Positions 1-8,672 of a DNA stretch of 64,000 nucleotides are shown here, one piece after another. Each line of letters starts with the position of its first letter. The stretch's first letter is position 1. The DNA is from Bacteroidota bacterium (GTDB taxonomy: Bacteria > Bacteroidota > Bacteroidia > Flavobacteriales_D > Sanyastnellaceae). The DNA lies in NCBI GenBank assembly GCA_027622975.1, contig JAQBVN010000006.1, positions 1 through 64,000 on the forward strand, in the 5' to 3' direction. The position numbers and the translations under genes were made by a program. The notes below the pieces were generated by a model. That model was not told the origin of the DNA. It worked only from the letters and a program-made list of their open reading frames with translations, and did not search any database.

Positions 1-312
1 AGTGCGGATGTGCTGACATTCCTGCCGGGGATTGCGACTGTGATGGCAACCAGCTCGATGCGCTAGGCGTGTGTGGTGGTGACTGCGCAGCGGATGAGGA
101 TGCGGACGGCATCTGTGACGACGTGGATGACTGCGTGGGATCGTACGACGCATGCGGCGTGTGCAACGGACCAGGCGAGATCTACGAGTGCGGATGTTCC
201 GACATTCCCGCGGGGGATTGTGACTGCGATGGCAACCAGCTCGACGCCCTCGGCGTGTGTGGTGGTGACTGTGCGGCTGACGCTGATGGCAACGGCGTTT
301 GTGATGACGATG
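1..312 (+). repeat. 186-bp in-frame direct repeat, about 1.7 copies visible
   Basis: Bases 1-126 recur at 187-312 with scattered substitutions, giving a period of 186 bp or 62 codons. Both copies encode the same CGCSDIPAGDCDCDG-type block. More copies probably lie to the left of the window. Confidence 0.75.
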
Positions 313-1016
313 AAGTGTCAGGATGCATGGATTCTTGTGCCTGCAACTACGACAGCAATGCCACTCAAAACGATGAAAGTTGTGAGTTTGAGACATGCAG
401 CGGCTGCATCTACCCCATGGCGACCAATTACAATCCTGACGCCACCATCGATAACGGAAGTTGCACTTTTGAAGGCTGCTCTGATGAGGACTTTTTGAAC
501 TTCAACTCGTATGCCAACGTGAATGCAGGATGTTCAGACATCCCATCCTCGGTAGACATGGACAACAGCGGTGTCAACAATGCCACAGACCTGTTGGATT
601 TCTTCCAATACTACAGCTCGTACGTCACTTGCAGCGAATCCACAATCACAGAAGACATGATGAATGGAAACTGTCAGGCCTGCTGTGAAATTTCTGGGTG
701 TGGATACCCCAACGCGCTGAATTACGATGAAAATGCAAGCCTTGACGCAGGTGTGTGCTTGTTCGCTGGTTGCACAGACGAGTCTGCCACCAATTACAAT
801 GACCTGGCCAACGTCGACGATGGATCATGCATTTTCTCAGTGTGTGCCGATTTTGACGGTGATGGATTTGTCGATGTGAATGACTTCCTCTTGTTCTTGC
901 TAGGATACGTGGGTGAAAACATTGACCAGACGGGAGAAGACAATCCTTGTGAGGATCCCAACGACCCTGACTGTGCTGGTGGAGGGATGGAAGTATTGAT
1001 CATCGATGAAGATTGA
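1..1016 (+). CDS. Secreted Cys/Asp-rich repeat protein, C-terminal part
   Basis: The reading frame is open from the left window edge (first full codon at base 3) to the stop at 1014-1016, so only the C-terminus is present. It begins with Ca-binding, thrombospondin-type-3-like repeats rich in Cys, Asp and Gly. These are followed by about five copies of a GC-x-D-x-A-x-NY-x(n)-DDGSC type motif. Two dockerin/EF-hand-like stretches follow (DVNDF and a DLLDFF region). Such proteins are common large extracellular or surface proteins in Flavobacteriales. I see no clear T9SS sorting domain at this C-terminus, which ends in an acidic tail. A strong terminator follows at 1071. The function is unknown; adhesion or structure is only a guess. 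Confidence 0.75.
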   Translation, partial: CGCADIPAGDCDCDGNQLDALGVCGGDCAADEDADGICDDVDDCVGSYDACGVCNGPGEIYECGCSDIPAGDCDCDGNQLDALGVCGGDCAADADGNGVCDDDEVSGCMDSCACNYDSNATQNDESCEFETCSGCIYPMATNYNPDATIDNGSCTFEGCSDEDFLNFNSYANVNAGCSDIPSSVDMDNSGVNNATDLLDFFQYYSSYVTCSESTITEDMMNGNCQACCEISGCGYPNALNYDENASLDAGVCLFAGCTDESATNYNDLANVDDGSCIFSVCADFDGDGFVDVNDFLLFLLGYVGENIDQTGEDNPCEDPNDPDCAGGGMEVLIIDED

Positions 1017-1070
1017 CGACATGGCCTGACAAGCAGGCATGCGTCCTCCATGGAAGACGAAATTGAATGG

Positions 1071-1101
1071 GCGGAGTTCCGGCAACGGGGCTCCGCTTTT
1101 C
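1071..1101 (+). terminator. Rho-independent terminator of the secreted repeat protein
   Basis: The stem gcggagttcc / ggggctccgc (10 bp with G-T wobbles) encloses the loop ggcaac and is followed by tttt. It lies 55 bp after the preceding stop codon. Confidence 0.65.
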
Positions 1102-1138
1102 CATGGAGAAGGAACGACGGGAGGTTCTGGGGTTGATG

Positions 1139-1146
1139 TACTTTTG
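1139..1146 (+). promoter_or_regulatory. -7 box TACTTTTG for tatA
   Basis: This is a perfect match to the Bacteroidota -7 consensus TAnnTTTG, 8 nt before the tatA ATG. No convincing TTG -33 element is visible. Confidence 0.45.
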
Positions 1147-1154
1147 GTCTCTCG

Positions 1155-1484
1155 ATGGGTGCCACAGAAATCATTTTCATCTTCGTCGTCTATCTCCTGT
1201 TGTTTGGAGCGAAAGGGATCCCCTCTTTGGCCCAAACCCTGGGTCAAGCTGTGCGTACATTCAGGAATGCCACTGAAGACATCCAACGAGAAATCCTGTC
1301 AGACGCAGCGCCCCGAAGGGCGGACGTTTCCAATGTTCGCGAAGTGAACAAAACCATGGGCGATGGGCCTTTGCCTCAGTCAGACCCCTCCACGCGATTG
1401 AACGAAGATTCAACAGATCCTGACAGCAAGTCCGGAACCGAGGGAAATGCATCCCACAACAATTCGAATCAAATCCCCAAGTGA
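1155..1484 (+). CDS. tatA: Twin-arginine translocase subunit TatA/TatE family
   Basis: The protein has 109 aa. An N-terminal membrane helix (FIFVVYLLLFG) is followed by GAKGIPSLAQTLG, matching the FG-x-KGIP hinge typical of TatA in Bacteroidota. An amphipathic helix (LGQAVRTFRNATEDIQ) and a long polar acidic tail follow. TatA oligomers form the pore of the Sec-independent pathway for folded proteins. TatC is not nearby. The stop overlaps the ATG of the Ca/Na antiporter by 4 nt (ATGA), so the two genes are probably translationally coupled. Confidence 0.9.
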   Translation: MGATEIIFIFVVYLLLFGAKGIPSLAQTLGQAVRTFRNATEDIQREILSDAAPRRADVSNVREVNKTMGDGPLPQSDPSTRLNEDSTDPDSKSGTEGNASHNNSNQIPK

Positions 1485-2440
1485 TGGCTTGGCTTTGGTT
1501 GATTGGTGGCTTGGTCGTGCTTGTGGCTGGAGGCGAGCTTTTGGTTCAAAACGCGTCAGCACTGGCCTTGAAGGCCAAAGTCAGCCCTTTGATTGTAGGC
1601 TTGACGATTGTAGCCATGGGTACGAGTGCTCCCGAATTGTTCGCGTCACTCCAAGCAGCTTGGAATGGAGATGGATCCATTGCAATCGGAAATGTCCTCG
1701 GATCCAACGTGGCCAACCTCGGGTTGGCCCTAGGATTGACTGCACTGGTGAGCCCCGTGACCATGAAATGGACGGATTTGAAACGCCACTGGTGGGTCAT
1801 GATGGGGGCAAGTGTCGCGTTCATGATGTGCGTGCACGATTTGCAGTTGTCATCCACTGAAGGATTGTTTTTGCTTCTCGGGGGAGCGATTTACCTGGGT
1901 GGCCAAATCCTCGCTGCCCGCCGTCAAGCCAACGACATGGATTCCGCTGTGGCCGAACTGATGGAAGACTTGGGAGATGACAGTCGAGGCTACCCAACAC
2001 TGTTGGGGCTGCTCGCCATGGGGTGTGTCGGCCTGTTTTTTGGCTCCGAAGCATTCGTCTTTGGCGCCACCGAAGTCGCACTTGACTTGGGAATCAGCAC
2101 CCACGTGGTGGGGGTAACTGTGGTGGCGTTTGGCACAAGCGTCCCTGAAATTGCCGCTTCTTTAACAGCTGCCATCAAGGGAAACAGTGATTTGAGCATC
2201 GGCAATTTGGTTGGATCCAACATCCTGAACATTTTTCTCGTGTTGGGCGCCACTGCCAATGCTGGAACCCTCCGCGTGTCTTCGGTCGTTCCAACCATGG
2301 ATGCGTGGTGGATGCTCGGTACTGCGGCCGTTTTGGCTCCCGTCATGTGGATTGGAAAAGGGACGGTGACGCGAATCGCGGGGGTCCTGTACGTGGCTCT
2401 GTACATGACGTATGTCGTGTTGGTCGTGGCTCATGGATAA
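1481..2440 (+). CDS. Calcium/sodium antiporter, CaCA family (YrbG-like)
   Basis: The protein has 319 aa and about ten hydrophobic segments. Both family alpha-repeats are present: GTSAPELFASL with GNVLGSNVANLGLALG near residues 48-90, and GTSVPEIAASL with GNLVGSNILNIFLVLG near residues 217-260. The acidic residues of the PE motifs are the cation ligands in this family. The N- and C-terminal halves are related by inverted duplication, as expected. It should be an inner-membrane Na+ (or H+)/Ca2+ exchanger. It overlaps tatA and the alkB-like gene, so it lies inside a short operon. Confidence 0.9.
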   Translation: MMAWLWLIGGLVVLVAGGELLVQNASALALKAKVSPLIVGLTIVAMGTSAPELFASLQAAWNGDGSIAIGNVLGSNVANLGLALGLTALVSPVTMKWTDLKRHWWVMMGASVAFMMCVHDLQLSSTEGLFLLLGGAIYLGGQILAARRQANDMDSAVAELMEDLGDDSRGYPTLLGLLAMGCVGLFFGSEAFVFGATEVALDLGISTHVVGVTVVAFGTSVPEIAASLTAAIKGNSDLSIGNLVGSNILNIFLVLGATANAGTLRVSSVVPTMDAWWMLGTAAVLAPVMWIGKGTVTRIAGVLYVALYMTYVVLVVAHG

Positions 2441-3038
2441 AGGTTCAATGGGCCAGAAGGTCGTTTGGATTGAGGAGCTCGATGCCGCAGGAAAGAATCG
2501 TAGCTGCTGGGTGGAACAAGGGGCGTTTGCCCATCTTGATGTGAATCAATGGTGGAATGACATCGCACATTCAACACAGGGTTGGAGGCACAACGACATC
2601 CGTGTCTTCGGCGCTTGGCACAAAGAGCCGCGATGGACTGCGTGGTGGGGACCTCCCTATCGCTATGCCAACGTGCAATGGCCCGCACAACCTTTGGATG
2701 GTGAGATTCGAGAATTGTGTGACTTGGTGTCAAGACGTGCTGGCTCATCGTTCAATGCAGTGCTGATCAATGGGTATCGCGACGGACAGGATTCCATGGG
2801 GTGGCATCGCGACAACGAGCGCGAAATGGACACCGCGTGCATCGCAAGCCTCAGCTTGGGGGCTACCCGGACCTTCAAAGTGAGGGACCGAAGAAATCAA
2901 CGCGTCATCGACATTCCCCTGTCTCATGGAGACTTGCTTGTGATGGAACACTTGCAAGACGACCACGAGCACAGTCTTCCCAAACGGCTGGGCGTGAAGG
3001 ATCGTCGCTTGAATTTCACATTCAGGCGTTTGGTGTAA
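2433..3038 (+). CDS. AlkB-like 2-oxoglutarate/Fe(II) dioxygenase
   Basis: The protein has 201 aa from ATG 2433; starts at 2412 and 2448 are also possible. [20 protein letters not shown] contains the HxD iron ligands. SHGDLLVM precedes a later His (EHSLPKR) as the third ligand, and the RRLNFTFR end carries the 2OG-binding Arg. This matches AlkB-family DNA/RNA demethylases, which remove methyl groups from alkylated bases. The start overlaps the upstream antiporter stop by 8 nt, suggesting co-transcription. Confidence 0.88.
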   Translation: MDKGSMGQKVVWIEELDAAGKNRSCWVEQGAFAHLDVNQWWNDIAHSTQGWRHNDIRVFGAWHKEPRWTAWWGPPYRYANVQWPAQPLDGEIRELCDLVSRRAGSSFNAVLINGYRDGQDSMGWHRDNEREMDTACIASLSLGATRTFKVRDRRNQRVIDIPLSHGDLLVMEHLQDDHEHSLPKRLGVKDRRLNFTFRRLV

Positions 3039-3066
3039 CGCACGAGGAAGCCGTTCATCTGCGCGT

Positions 3067-3074
3067 TACCTTCG
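3067..3074 (+). promoter_or_regulatory. -7-like box TACCTTCG before panB
   Basis: This matches TAnnTTTG with one mismatch and sits 4 nt before the panB ATG. The spacing is the same as for perfect boxes in this window, such as those of bshB1 and pyrE. Confidence 0.35.
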
Positions 3075-3078
3075 CATC

Positions 3079-3894
3079 ATGTCAGTGCATAAACAAGCGA
3101 AACGCATCACCACCCAGGTGTTGCATGAGATGAAGCAAAACGGCGAGAAGATTGCCATGCTTACGGCATACGACTTTACCATGGCCACGGTGGTAGATCA
3201 AGCTGGCGTGGACATCATTCTGGTCGGAGACAGTGCATCCAATGTCATGGCTGGTCATGAAACCACCCTTCCGATCACGCTCGACCACATGATTTATCAC
3301 GCCCAGAGCGTCGTGCGGGCGGCCAAACGTGCGTTGGTGGTGGTTGATTTGCCGTTTGGCACCTACCAAGGCAATTCCAAGGAAGCCCTGAACAGCGCCA
3401 TTCGCATCATGAAAGAGAGTGGTGCACATGCCGTGAAACTCGAGGGTGGCCGCGAGGTCAAGGAGAGCATTGAACGCATTTTGTCCGCTGGCATCCCTGT
3501 CATGGGACATCTGGGCTTGACGCCACAGTCGATTTACAAGTTTGGAACTTACACCGTACGCGCAGAGGAAGAGGCAGAAGCGCAGAGACTCAAGGAGGAT
3601 GCACAATTGCTCAACGACATCGGTTGCTTCAGCATCGTCTTTGAGAAAATTCCTGCTCACCTTGCGGGAGAGGTCACAGCTTCTGTGGACTGCCCGACCA
3701 TTGGAATCGGCGCAGGGGCCGCATGCGATGGACAGGTGCTCGTGTTGCATGACATGCTTGGCATTACCCAGGCCTTTTCACCGAGATTTTTGCGCCGGTA
3801 CAGCGACATTGGAGATCAAATGCTCGCGGCTATTCAGCACTATGTGCGGGATGTTCGAGCTGTCGACTTCCCCAACGAATTGGAACAATACTGA
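3079..3894 (+). CDS. panB: 3-methyl-2-oxobutanoate hydroxymethyltransferase
   Basis: The protein has 271 aa, full length for PanB. It shows the N-terminal KIAMLTAYD, the metal-binding region [18 protein letters not shown], the KLEGG motif, GHLGLTPQS and the C-terminal [22 protein letters not shown]. It transfers a hydroxymethyl group from methylene-tetrahydrofolate to 2-oxoisovalerate, the first step of pantothenate and CoA synthesis. CoaD, a late step in the same pathway, lies far away near 56 kb. The stop overlaps the next ATG by one base. Confidence 0.96.
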   Translation: MSVHKQAKRITTQVLHEMKQNGEKIAMLTAYDFTMATVVDQAGVDIILVGDSASNVMAGHETTLPITLDHMIYHAQSVVRAAKRALVVVDLPFGTYQGNSKEALNSAIRIMKESGAHAVKLEGGREVKESIERILSAGIPVMGHLGLTPQSIYKFGTYTVRAEEEAEAQRLKEDAQLLNDIGCFSIVFEKIPAHLAGEVTASVDCPTIGIGAGAACDGQVLVLHDMLGITQAFSPRFLRRYSDIGDQMLAAIQHYVRDVRAVDFPNELEQY

Positions 3895-4706
3895 TGGGCG
3901 CCTGGGACGGACAAGGTGGTGGAAGTGGGCCGGATCGCGGACCCGATTTGGGTCGTGGTGTCAACCATCAATTTGTCAAGCCCCCCAAGGTGGCACTTGT
4001 TCATAGCACGCGGAAGAATTTGCAAGTGCTGTACGAAGACAATCACATCATCGCGGTAAACAAACGATTCGGAGATGTGGTGCAGGGCAATGGCGATGGA
4101 GAAGCTAGTTTGTGTGAAGTCGTGGCCGACTTTGTGGCCCACAAATACAACAAACCTGGCAAGGCCTACATCGGCACAGTTCATCGCCTCGACCGCCCTG
4201 TCAGCGGCGTGATTTTGTATGCCCGCACCACCAAGGCCAGCAAGCGATTGAGTACCATGTTTCGCCATCGCGAAGTCCAAAAAACCTATTGGGCGGTTGT
4301 GCGGCCAGCTCCTGAAGTCCCTGAGGGGCACGTCATCAATTTTTTGGAAAAGAACGACAAGCTGAACAAAAGCTTCGCCTATGATCGCCCGGGTGGCGAA
4401 CGCAAGGAATGCGAGTTGATGTATGAAGTGAGAGGACAATCTGATCACTACGCTTTTGTGGAGGTGTATCCCAAATCCGGACGGCACCACCAAATTCGAG
4501 CGACCATGGCACAACTGGGCTGCCCCATCAAGGGCGATGTGAAATATGGGGCGAAGCGCACCAACGACAACGCATCCATCCACCTTCATGCACGTCGTAT
4601 CGACTTCATTCATCCCGTCAAACGTGAAACTGTATCCATCATCGCTCCTCCCCCGGATGACGTATTGTGGGATGCCTTCGTGGCCTTGGACCGAGGGATG
4701 AGATAG
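3894..4706 (+). CDS. RluA-family pseudouridine synthase
   Basis: The protein has 270 aa. The catalytic motif HRLDRPVSG, with the nucleophile Asp, is near residue 101, followed by ARTTKASKRLS. Later motifs are SGRHHQIRATMAQLGCPIKGDVKYG and LHARRIDF, all characteristic of the RluA/RluC/RluD family. I see no N-terminal S4 domain; the first 40 residues are Gly-rich and basic. It isomerises uridines in rRNA or tRNA; the target cannot be read from sequence. It is translationally coupled to panB through TGATG. Confidence 0.92.
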   Translation: MGAWDGQGGGSGPDRGPDLGRGVNHQFVKPPKVALVHSTRKNLQVLYEDNHIIAVNKRFGDVVQGNGDGEASLCEVVADFVAHKYNKPGKAYIGTVHRLDRPVSGVILYARTTKASKRLSTMFRHREVQKTYWAVVRPAPEVPEGHVINFLEKNDKLNKSFAYDRPGGERKECELMYEVRGQSDHYAFVEVYPKSGRHHQIRATMAQLGCPIKGDVKYGAKRTNDNASIHLHARRIDFIHPVKRETVSIIAPPPDDVLWDAFVALDRGMR

Positions 4707-4790
4707 GCGCATCTCGTCAAGTCGGCATGGCGTTGACAAGTTTTGGATTCGGTGGTGACTTGGGATGCACTGTGTCCGAGGTGAGGCCTT

Positions 4791-4798
4791 TATTTTTG
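4791..4798 (+). promoter_or_regulatory. -7 box TATTTTTG for trxB
   Basis: This is a perfect TAnnTTTG, 20 nt before the chosen trxB ATG. It argues for the start at 4819 rather than 4765, because the upstream ATG would precede the promoter. Confidence 0.5.
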
Positions 4799-4818
4799 GG
4801 CTTCACATTGACAAAACC

Positions 4819-5775
4819 ATGAGCACTCCTGAACATCATCGTTGCCTGATCATTGGCTCGGGCCCTGCGGGCTACACTGCCGCCATTTACGCCGCTCGCG
4901 CTGACATGAAGCCCGTCCTCTACCAAGGTCAACAGCCTGGTGGTCAGTTGACAGAAACGACTGAAGTAGACAATTTCCCTGGCTATCCCTCAGGCATCAA
5001 TGGCCCCCAGATGATGAAGGATCTCGAAGACCAAGCCAAACGTTTCGACACGGACGTTCGTTATGGTTGGGTGACCAAGGTTGACTTTTCAGGTCCCGTA
5101 CACAAGGTGTGGGTGGGTGACAATCAAGAGACTGAAATCCATGCCGATACGGTAATCATCAGCACGGGTGCCTCTGCCAAATGGTTGGGGTTGGAAAGTG
5201 AGCTTCGTCTGCGAGATCTCGGAGGTGGGGTGAGCGCGTGCGCGGTGTGCGACGGCTTCTTTTACCGCAACCAAGAGGTTGTGATTGTTGGGGCCGGTGA
5301 CAGTGCTTGCGAGGAAGCGAGCTATTTGGCCAAACTCTGCACCAAGGTTACCATGCTCGTTCGACGTGATGAGATGCGGGCTTCCAAGGCCATGCAACAC
5401 CGGGTCAATAGTTTGCCTAACATTGACGTACTCTACAATACCGAAACTTTGGAAGTGATGGGGCAGGAAGCTGTGGATGGCGTGAAGGTGAAAAACAACG
5501 TCACTGGCGCGGAGCATGTGATTCCGGCCACTGGATTTTTCGTGGCCATCGGTCACAAGCCCAACACAGATGTATTCAAAGATTTCATCACCCTCGACAG
5601 CCAAGGGTACATCGTCCACGCACACCCCGGGACGAGTAAAACCAATGTGGATGGCGTCTTTGTCAGTGGTGACGCGGCCGACAAGGTCTATCGGCAGGCC
5701 ATCACGGCAGCGGGTACAGGTTGCATGGCGGCCTTGGACGCTGAGCGTTACTTGGCTGACCGCGGCATCCACTGA
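4819..5775 (+). CDS. trxB: Thioredoxin-disulfide reductase
   Basis: The protein has 318 aa. FAD is bound by IIGSGPAGYTAAIYAAR near the N-terminus. The redox-active pair is in SACAVCDGFFY (CxxC), followed by the NADPH site VIVGAGDSACEEASYLAKL. The C-terminal FVSGDAADKVYRQAITAAGTG closes the FAD fold. It reduces thioredoxin with NADPH in the cytoplasm. The start at 4819 is supported by homology to the family's short N-terminus and by the -7 box just upstream. A M15 peptidase follows after 3 nt. Confidence 0.96.
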   Translation: MSTPEHHRCLIIGSGPAGYTAAIYAARADMKPVLYQGQQPGGQLTETTEVDNFPGYPSGINGPQMMKDLEDQAKRFDTDVRYGWVTKVDFSGPVHKVWVGDNQETEIHADTVIISTGASAKWLGLESELRLRDLGGGVSACAVCDGFFYRNQEVVIVGAGDSACEEASYLAKLCTKVTMLVRRDEMRASKAMQHRVNSLPNIDVLYNTETLEVMGQEAVDGVKVKNNVTGAEHVIPATGFFVAIGHKPNTDVFKDFITLDSQGYIVHAHPGTSKTNVDGVFVSGDAADKVYRQAITAAGTGCMAALDAERYLADRGIH

Positions 5776-5778
5776 CGC

Positions 5779-6612
5779 GTGCGTGGTCAGATGAAGTGGA
5801 TTGGGATGAGTAGTCTCTTGGTGGGCTGCTCCTCTCCTCTTCAACCTGATGTTGTGAGCCACGCGGAGGATGGACTGGGCCTGCGGGTGCCAAACCACAT
5901 CGCCCCCCAAGACTCCATCATCGCGCAGTCCGACTCGTTCTCAGATCAAGGAGCGCTGCAATGGCATGAGGTGATGGTGCCAGTCTTGGAACTTTTGGGG
6001 CATGTGGACCTTGAAAACCATCCGGACTTCTCCCCCATTCCTGCCGCTTTTGCTTCTCGTGAAGGCCTTGTGCTGAGAACCGAAGCTCGCGATTCATTGG
6101 TTGCCATGGCCGAGGCAGCACTCAAAGAGGGGTTGCAACTGACCGTGTTGAGTGCAACCCGGACCTTTGGTCATCAAGTCTCCATTTGGGAACGGAAATG
6201 GAACCGATCCGCCTACATGGGGTGGGACAATCTAGACAAGGCACAAGACATCCTTGCATACAGTGCCATGCCAGGCAGCAGCCGGCATCACTGGGGAACT
6301 GATGTCGACGTGTTCAGCCTGGAACCAAAGGATTTCCTTTCGGGTCAGGGCGCTGAATTGTTGGCCTGGATGAGGAGCCACGCTTCCCGTTTTGGGTTTG
6401 TGGAAGTCTATGACAACGACCCCTCTCGAACGGGTTACCAACCCGAACCATGGCACTGGAGTTTCATGCCCTTGGCTGGACCCTTCCTCAAGCGACTCGA
6501 CAATGCCTTGCAAGATTCGTCATTGAGTGATTTCACGGGATTCTTGGGGTCAGAATATGCTGACAGCCTTGGCATCCTCCCACGCTACATGCATGGTATT
6601 GCATCCGAATAA
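5779..6612 (+). CDS. M15-family peptidase lipoprotein (VanY/DD-carboxypeptidase-like)
   Basis: The protein has 277 aa from GTG 5779; ATG 5791 is the alternative. The N-terminus ends in a lipobox (LLVGC), so it is probably a lipoprotein, and the GTG start gives the better basic n-region. SRHHWGTDVDVF supplies the His and Asp zinc ligands of M15 enzymes, and EPWHWSF supplies the C-terminal His. Such enzymes trim D-Ala-D-Ala or L-Ala-D-Glu bonds in peptidoglycan. The protein has about 100 residues of unrecognised sequence before the catalytic part. Confidence 0.85.
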   Translation: MRGQMKWIGMSSLLVGCSSPLQPDVVSHAEDGLGLRVPNHIAPQDSIIAQSDSFSDQGALQWHEVMVPVLELLGHVDLENHPDFSPIPAAFASREGLVLRTEARDSLVAMAEAALKEGLQLTVLSATRTFGHQVSIWERKWNRSAYMGWDNLDKAQDILAYSAMPGSSRHHWGTDVDVFSLEPKDFLSGQGAELLAWMRSHASRFGFVEVYDNDPSRTGYQPEPWHWSFMPLAGPFLKRLDNALQDSSLSDFTGFLGSEYADSLGILPRYMHGIASE

Positions 6613-6700
6613 ACTTGTGTTCACATGATTGACCCAGACGATTGACGGAAGGGTTGTCCAAACGACAGTTGAGAGCCATTCGTGAACCTCAACCAAAGGA

Positions 6701-7243
6701 TCAGCCTGGATTCTTTGAGTCCGCGGGGGACCAAATTGAAGAGGCATCATCCCCGAGTATGGTGTGGCCTAGTTGAACCGGCACGCTCCTTCGTTCCACC
6801 AGCTCAACCTCTTGCATCTGGATATCCACGTAGGAATCAAACATCTGCAACAACGAGTCCACAATTTGCAAGGACACCTCCCTTTTGGAAGCCACACCCC
6901 AAAACCTGAAGACAACCTCCCCTTTCATGCCAGGGTTTTTCAAGCGCGACAAATTCCAAATTCCAGGGACCTGAACCATCCAAGCTTCCGCCTCCTCCGC
7001 CTTGCTTTCAGCCACCTTGACATCAATGATGGAGAAATACGACAATCCAAGAGCCTTCCAATCCAGGTCCGCATGAATTCCCCGGATGTATCCTTCCTCC
7101 TTCAAGCGCTTGATGCGTGAGTGGGTCGGACCTGGCGTAAGACCCACCCGTTCACCGATGGCCTGATTGGTCAACCCGGCATCCACTTGCATCGCTTCCA
7201 AGATGGCCACGTCAATGCGGTCTAACGTTCTCTTTTTACCCAA
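6701..7243 (-). CDS. Lrp/AsnC-family transcriptional regulator
   Basis: The protein has 180 aa. The helix-turn-helix lies in the first 60 residues (LDRIDVAILEAMQ, then NQAIGERVGLTPGPTHSRIKRLKEEGYI). It is followed by a RAM/ligand-binding region containing YFSIIDVKV and a conserved-looking VPGIWNLSR. No in-frame ATG fits, so I take a TTG at 7243; the N-terminus is therefore uncertain. Lrp-type regulators sense amino acids, but the C-terminal part (residues 130-180) is longer and less typical. No target is evident from the neighbours. Confidence 0.82.
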   Translation of the reverse strand: MGKKRTLDRIDVAILEAMQVDAGLTNQAIGERVGLTPGPTHSRIKRLKEEGYIRGIHADLDWKALGLSYFSIIDVKVAESKAEEAEAWMVQVPGIWNLSRLKNPGMKGEVVFRFWGVASKREVSLQIVDSLLQMFDSYVDIQMQEVELVERRSVPVQLGHTILGDDASSIWSPADSKNPG

Positions 7244-7321
7244 GGCATCGAAATTTTCTTCCGCAATTTAACATTGAACCCCAAGTGATTGGCGTTTATG
7301 CGGAATTTTATGCTGCCAGAA

Positions 7322-7864
7322 TTAACCCTCGAGGATTTCCTGCAACTCTTTGGCCATTCCTAAGCCCAAGGTGTCCTGCTGCAAAGTCAAGTGACTCAGC
7401 AATTCATTGACGCTGTCGACCCCTCGCTTCAGGTTTTCCCGCATTTCAAGCAAGTTGCGCTTCCTTGCCCGATAGCTCTGAAGCATATCAAAAGCCTTGT
7501 GGACATCTTGAGAGATGACAAGCTGGTTCCATGGCTTTTCGAAAAAGCGATAGACCAAACCCTCATTGAGCGCTTCCATGACCACTTCGTGGTCCGCAAA
7601 TCCGGTCAAAATCATTTTCACGACCTCCGGAAATGACTCTTTGATGCCGCGAACGAATTCAATGCCCGTGATTGTCGGCATGCGTTGATCCGTGATGAGT
7701 ACATCCACTGGAATCGCCGATAAAACATCGAGGGCTTCTGTGGCCGATTGAGCCACATGAACGTCAAACTCATGACGAAAAGCAGCCATGAATGCCGACA
7801 AGTTGCCGCGCTCGTCATCGACGTAAAGCACGACAGGACGGGAAATTCGATGTGTTGATTCCAT
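7322..7864 (-). CDS. Stand-alone response regulator, receiver domain plus C-terminal helical tail
   Basis: The protein has 180 aa from ATG 7864; ATG 7888 would add 8 residues. The receiver domain shows VLYVDDE (acid pair), phospho-acceptor Asp59 in LITDQRMP, ILTGFAD and FFEKPWN with the conserved Lys. This subtype resembles receivers found with HD-GYP and hybrid kinases. After residue 120 there is only a helical, coiled-coil-like tail (YRARKRNLLEMRENLKRG) and no DNA-binding or enzymatic output domain. It is the last gene of an operon with the 98-aa protein upstream. Confidence 0.85.
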   Translation of the reverse strand: MESTHRISRPVVLYVDDERGNLSAFMAAFRHEFDVHVAQSATEALDVLSAIPVDVLITDQRMPTITGIEFVRGIKESFPEVVKMILTGFADHEVVMEALNEGLVYRFFEKPWNQLVISQDVHKAFDMLQSYRARKRNLLEMRENLKRGVDSVNELLSHLTLQQDTLGLGMAKELQEILEG

Positions 7865-7884
7865 GGTTTCAGATTCACTGCCAA

Positions 7885-8181
7885 TCACTCACCCAGCAGT
7901 CCAAGTCGAAATGCATCCATGTCCGCATCTTCCTTGGCAATTTTCTGGGCCATGTCAAGCAATCGACTCGATTCTAATTCTTCATGGGCTTGTCGAATGT
8001 CCATCTCGTGGATGACTCCTTTGGCCGAGTTGTAATAAGCTCGCAATTTCTTGTCTTTCGACAACAACTGCACATAAATGTCTTGGTTGCCCTGCCCTTT
8101 GCGGATGCGGATATTGGAAACCTGGTCCAGCTCAACTTCGGCCAAACGACACATGCCACGAATCACACCATTGAGGTCCAT
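7885..8181 (-). CDS. Conserved-looking hypothetical protein, 98 aa
   Basis: The protein is small, soluble and charged, with no signal peptide. It starts MDLNGVIRGMC and contains a helix-rich C-terminal half (EELESSRLLDMAQKIAKEDAD). The middle (IRIRKGQGNQDIYVQLLSKDKKLRAYYNSAKG) looks like beta-strands. I do not recognise the family. The stop overlaps the start region of the receiver protein at 7864/7888, so the two are probably co-expressed. It could be a signalling partner, but that rests on context alone. Confidence 0.6.
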   Translation of the reverse strand: MDLNGVIRGMCRLAEVELDQVSNIRIRKGQGNQDIYVQLLSKDKKLRAYYNSAKGVIHEMDIRQAHEELESSRLLDMAQKIAKEDADMDAFRLGLLGE

Positions 8182-8276
8182 GGATTGTAAGGTAAGACAA
8201 ATTCAAAAAACACGTGAAGCTTGAGGCGACATCCCTGAACAATTCATTTCCCACCCTTTTTCGTCACTCGACCATG

Positions 8277-8672
8277 TCAGACACCTGCATCTTGCAATGA
8301 CGCAAGCACCTCCTTCGACAATGGCTTCGACAGCAAGCCCTCAATCATGGGGTGAGTCTGGCTTTGCTCGAGGTCGAGTGGATTCACCAAAGACGTCAAC
8401 AAGAACACCCGAGTTGACCTCAGCAATTTGTGGAACAATCCAGCATGACACTGTTCAAGACTTTCGAGAAATTCAAACCCATTTTGCAAAGGCATGTTGA
8501 TGTCCAACATGATGAAATCAGGAAGCGACTCTTCATGGTCGAGCAACCATGAAGTTGCTTCATGTGAAGTCAGCAATGCCACCACCTCACAGTTGGCATC
8601 AAATTGCGCAATGACCCTTTGATGCACAAACTGGATGATCGCATCATCGTCGATGAGAAGATATCGTGCCAT
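8277..8672 (-). CDS. Single-domain response regulator (receiver only)
   Basis: The protein has 131 aa. The receiver signatures are LLIDDDAIIQ, phospho-acceptor Asp in FIMLDINMP, FLLTSLVNPLD and LSKPLS with the conserved Lys. There is no output domain. The ATG overlaps the TGA of the upstream kinase fragment (TGATG), the arrangement of an intact kinase-receiver operon. Because the kinase is now truncated, this receiver may have lost its cognate kinase. Confidence 0.85.
   Translation of the reverse strand: MARYLLIDDDAIIQFVHQRVIAQFDANCEVVALLTSHEATSWLLDHEESLPDFIMLDINMPLQNGFEFLESLEQCHAGLFHKLLRSTRVFLLTSLVNPLDLEQSQTHPMIEGLLSKPLSKEVLASLQDAGV

Noticed and set aside
4765-4818. Earlier trxB start at 4765
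   Set aside because: The extension is not TrxB-like, and a perfect -7 box lies between it and the family start, so it would not be transcribed from that promoter.
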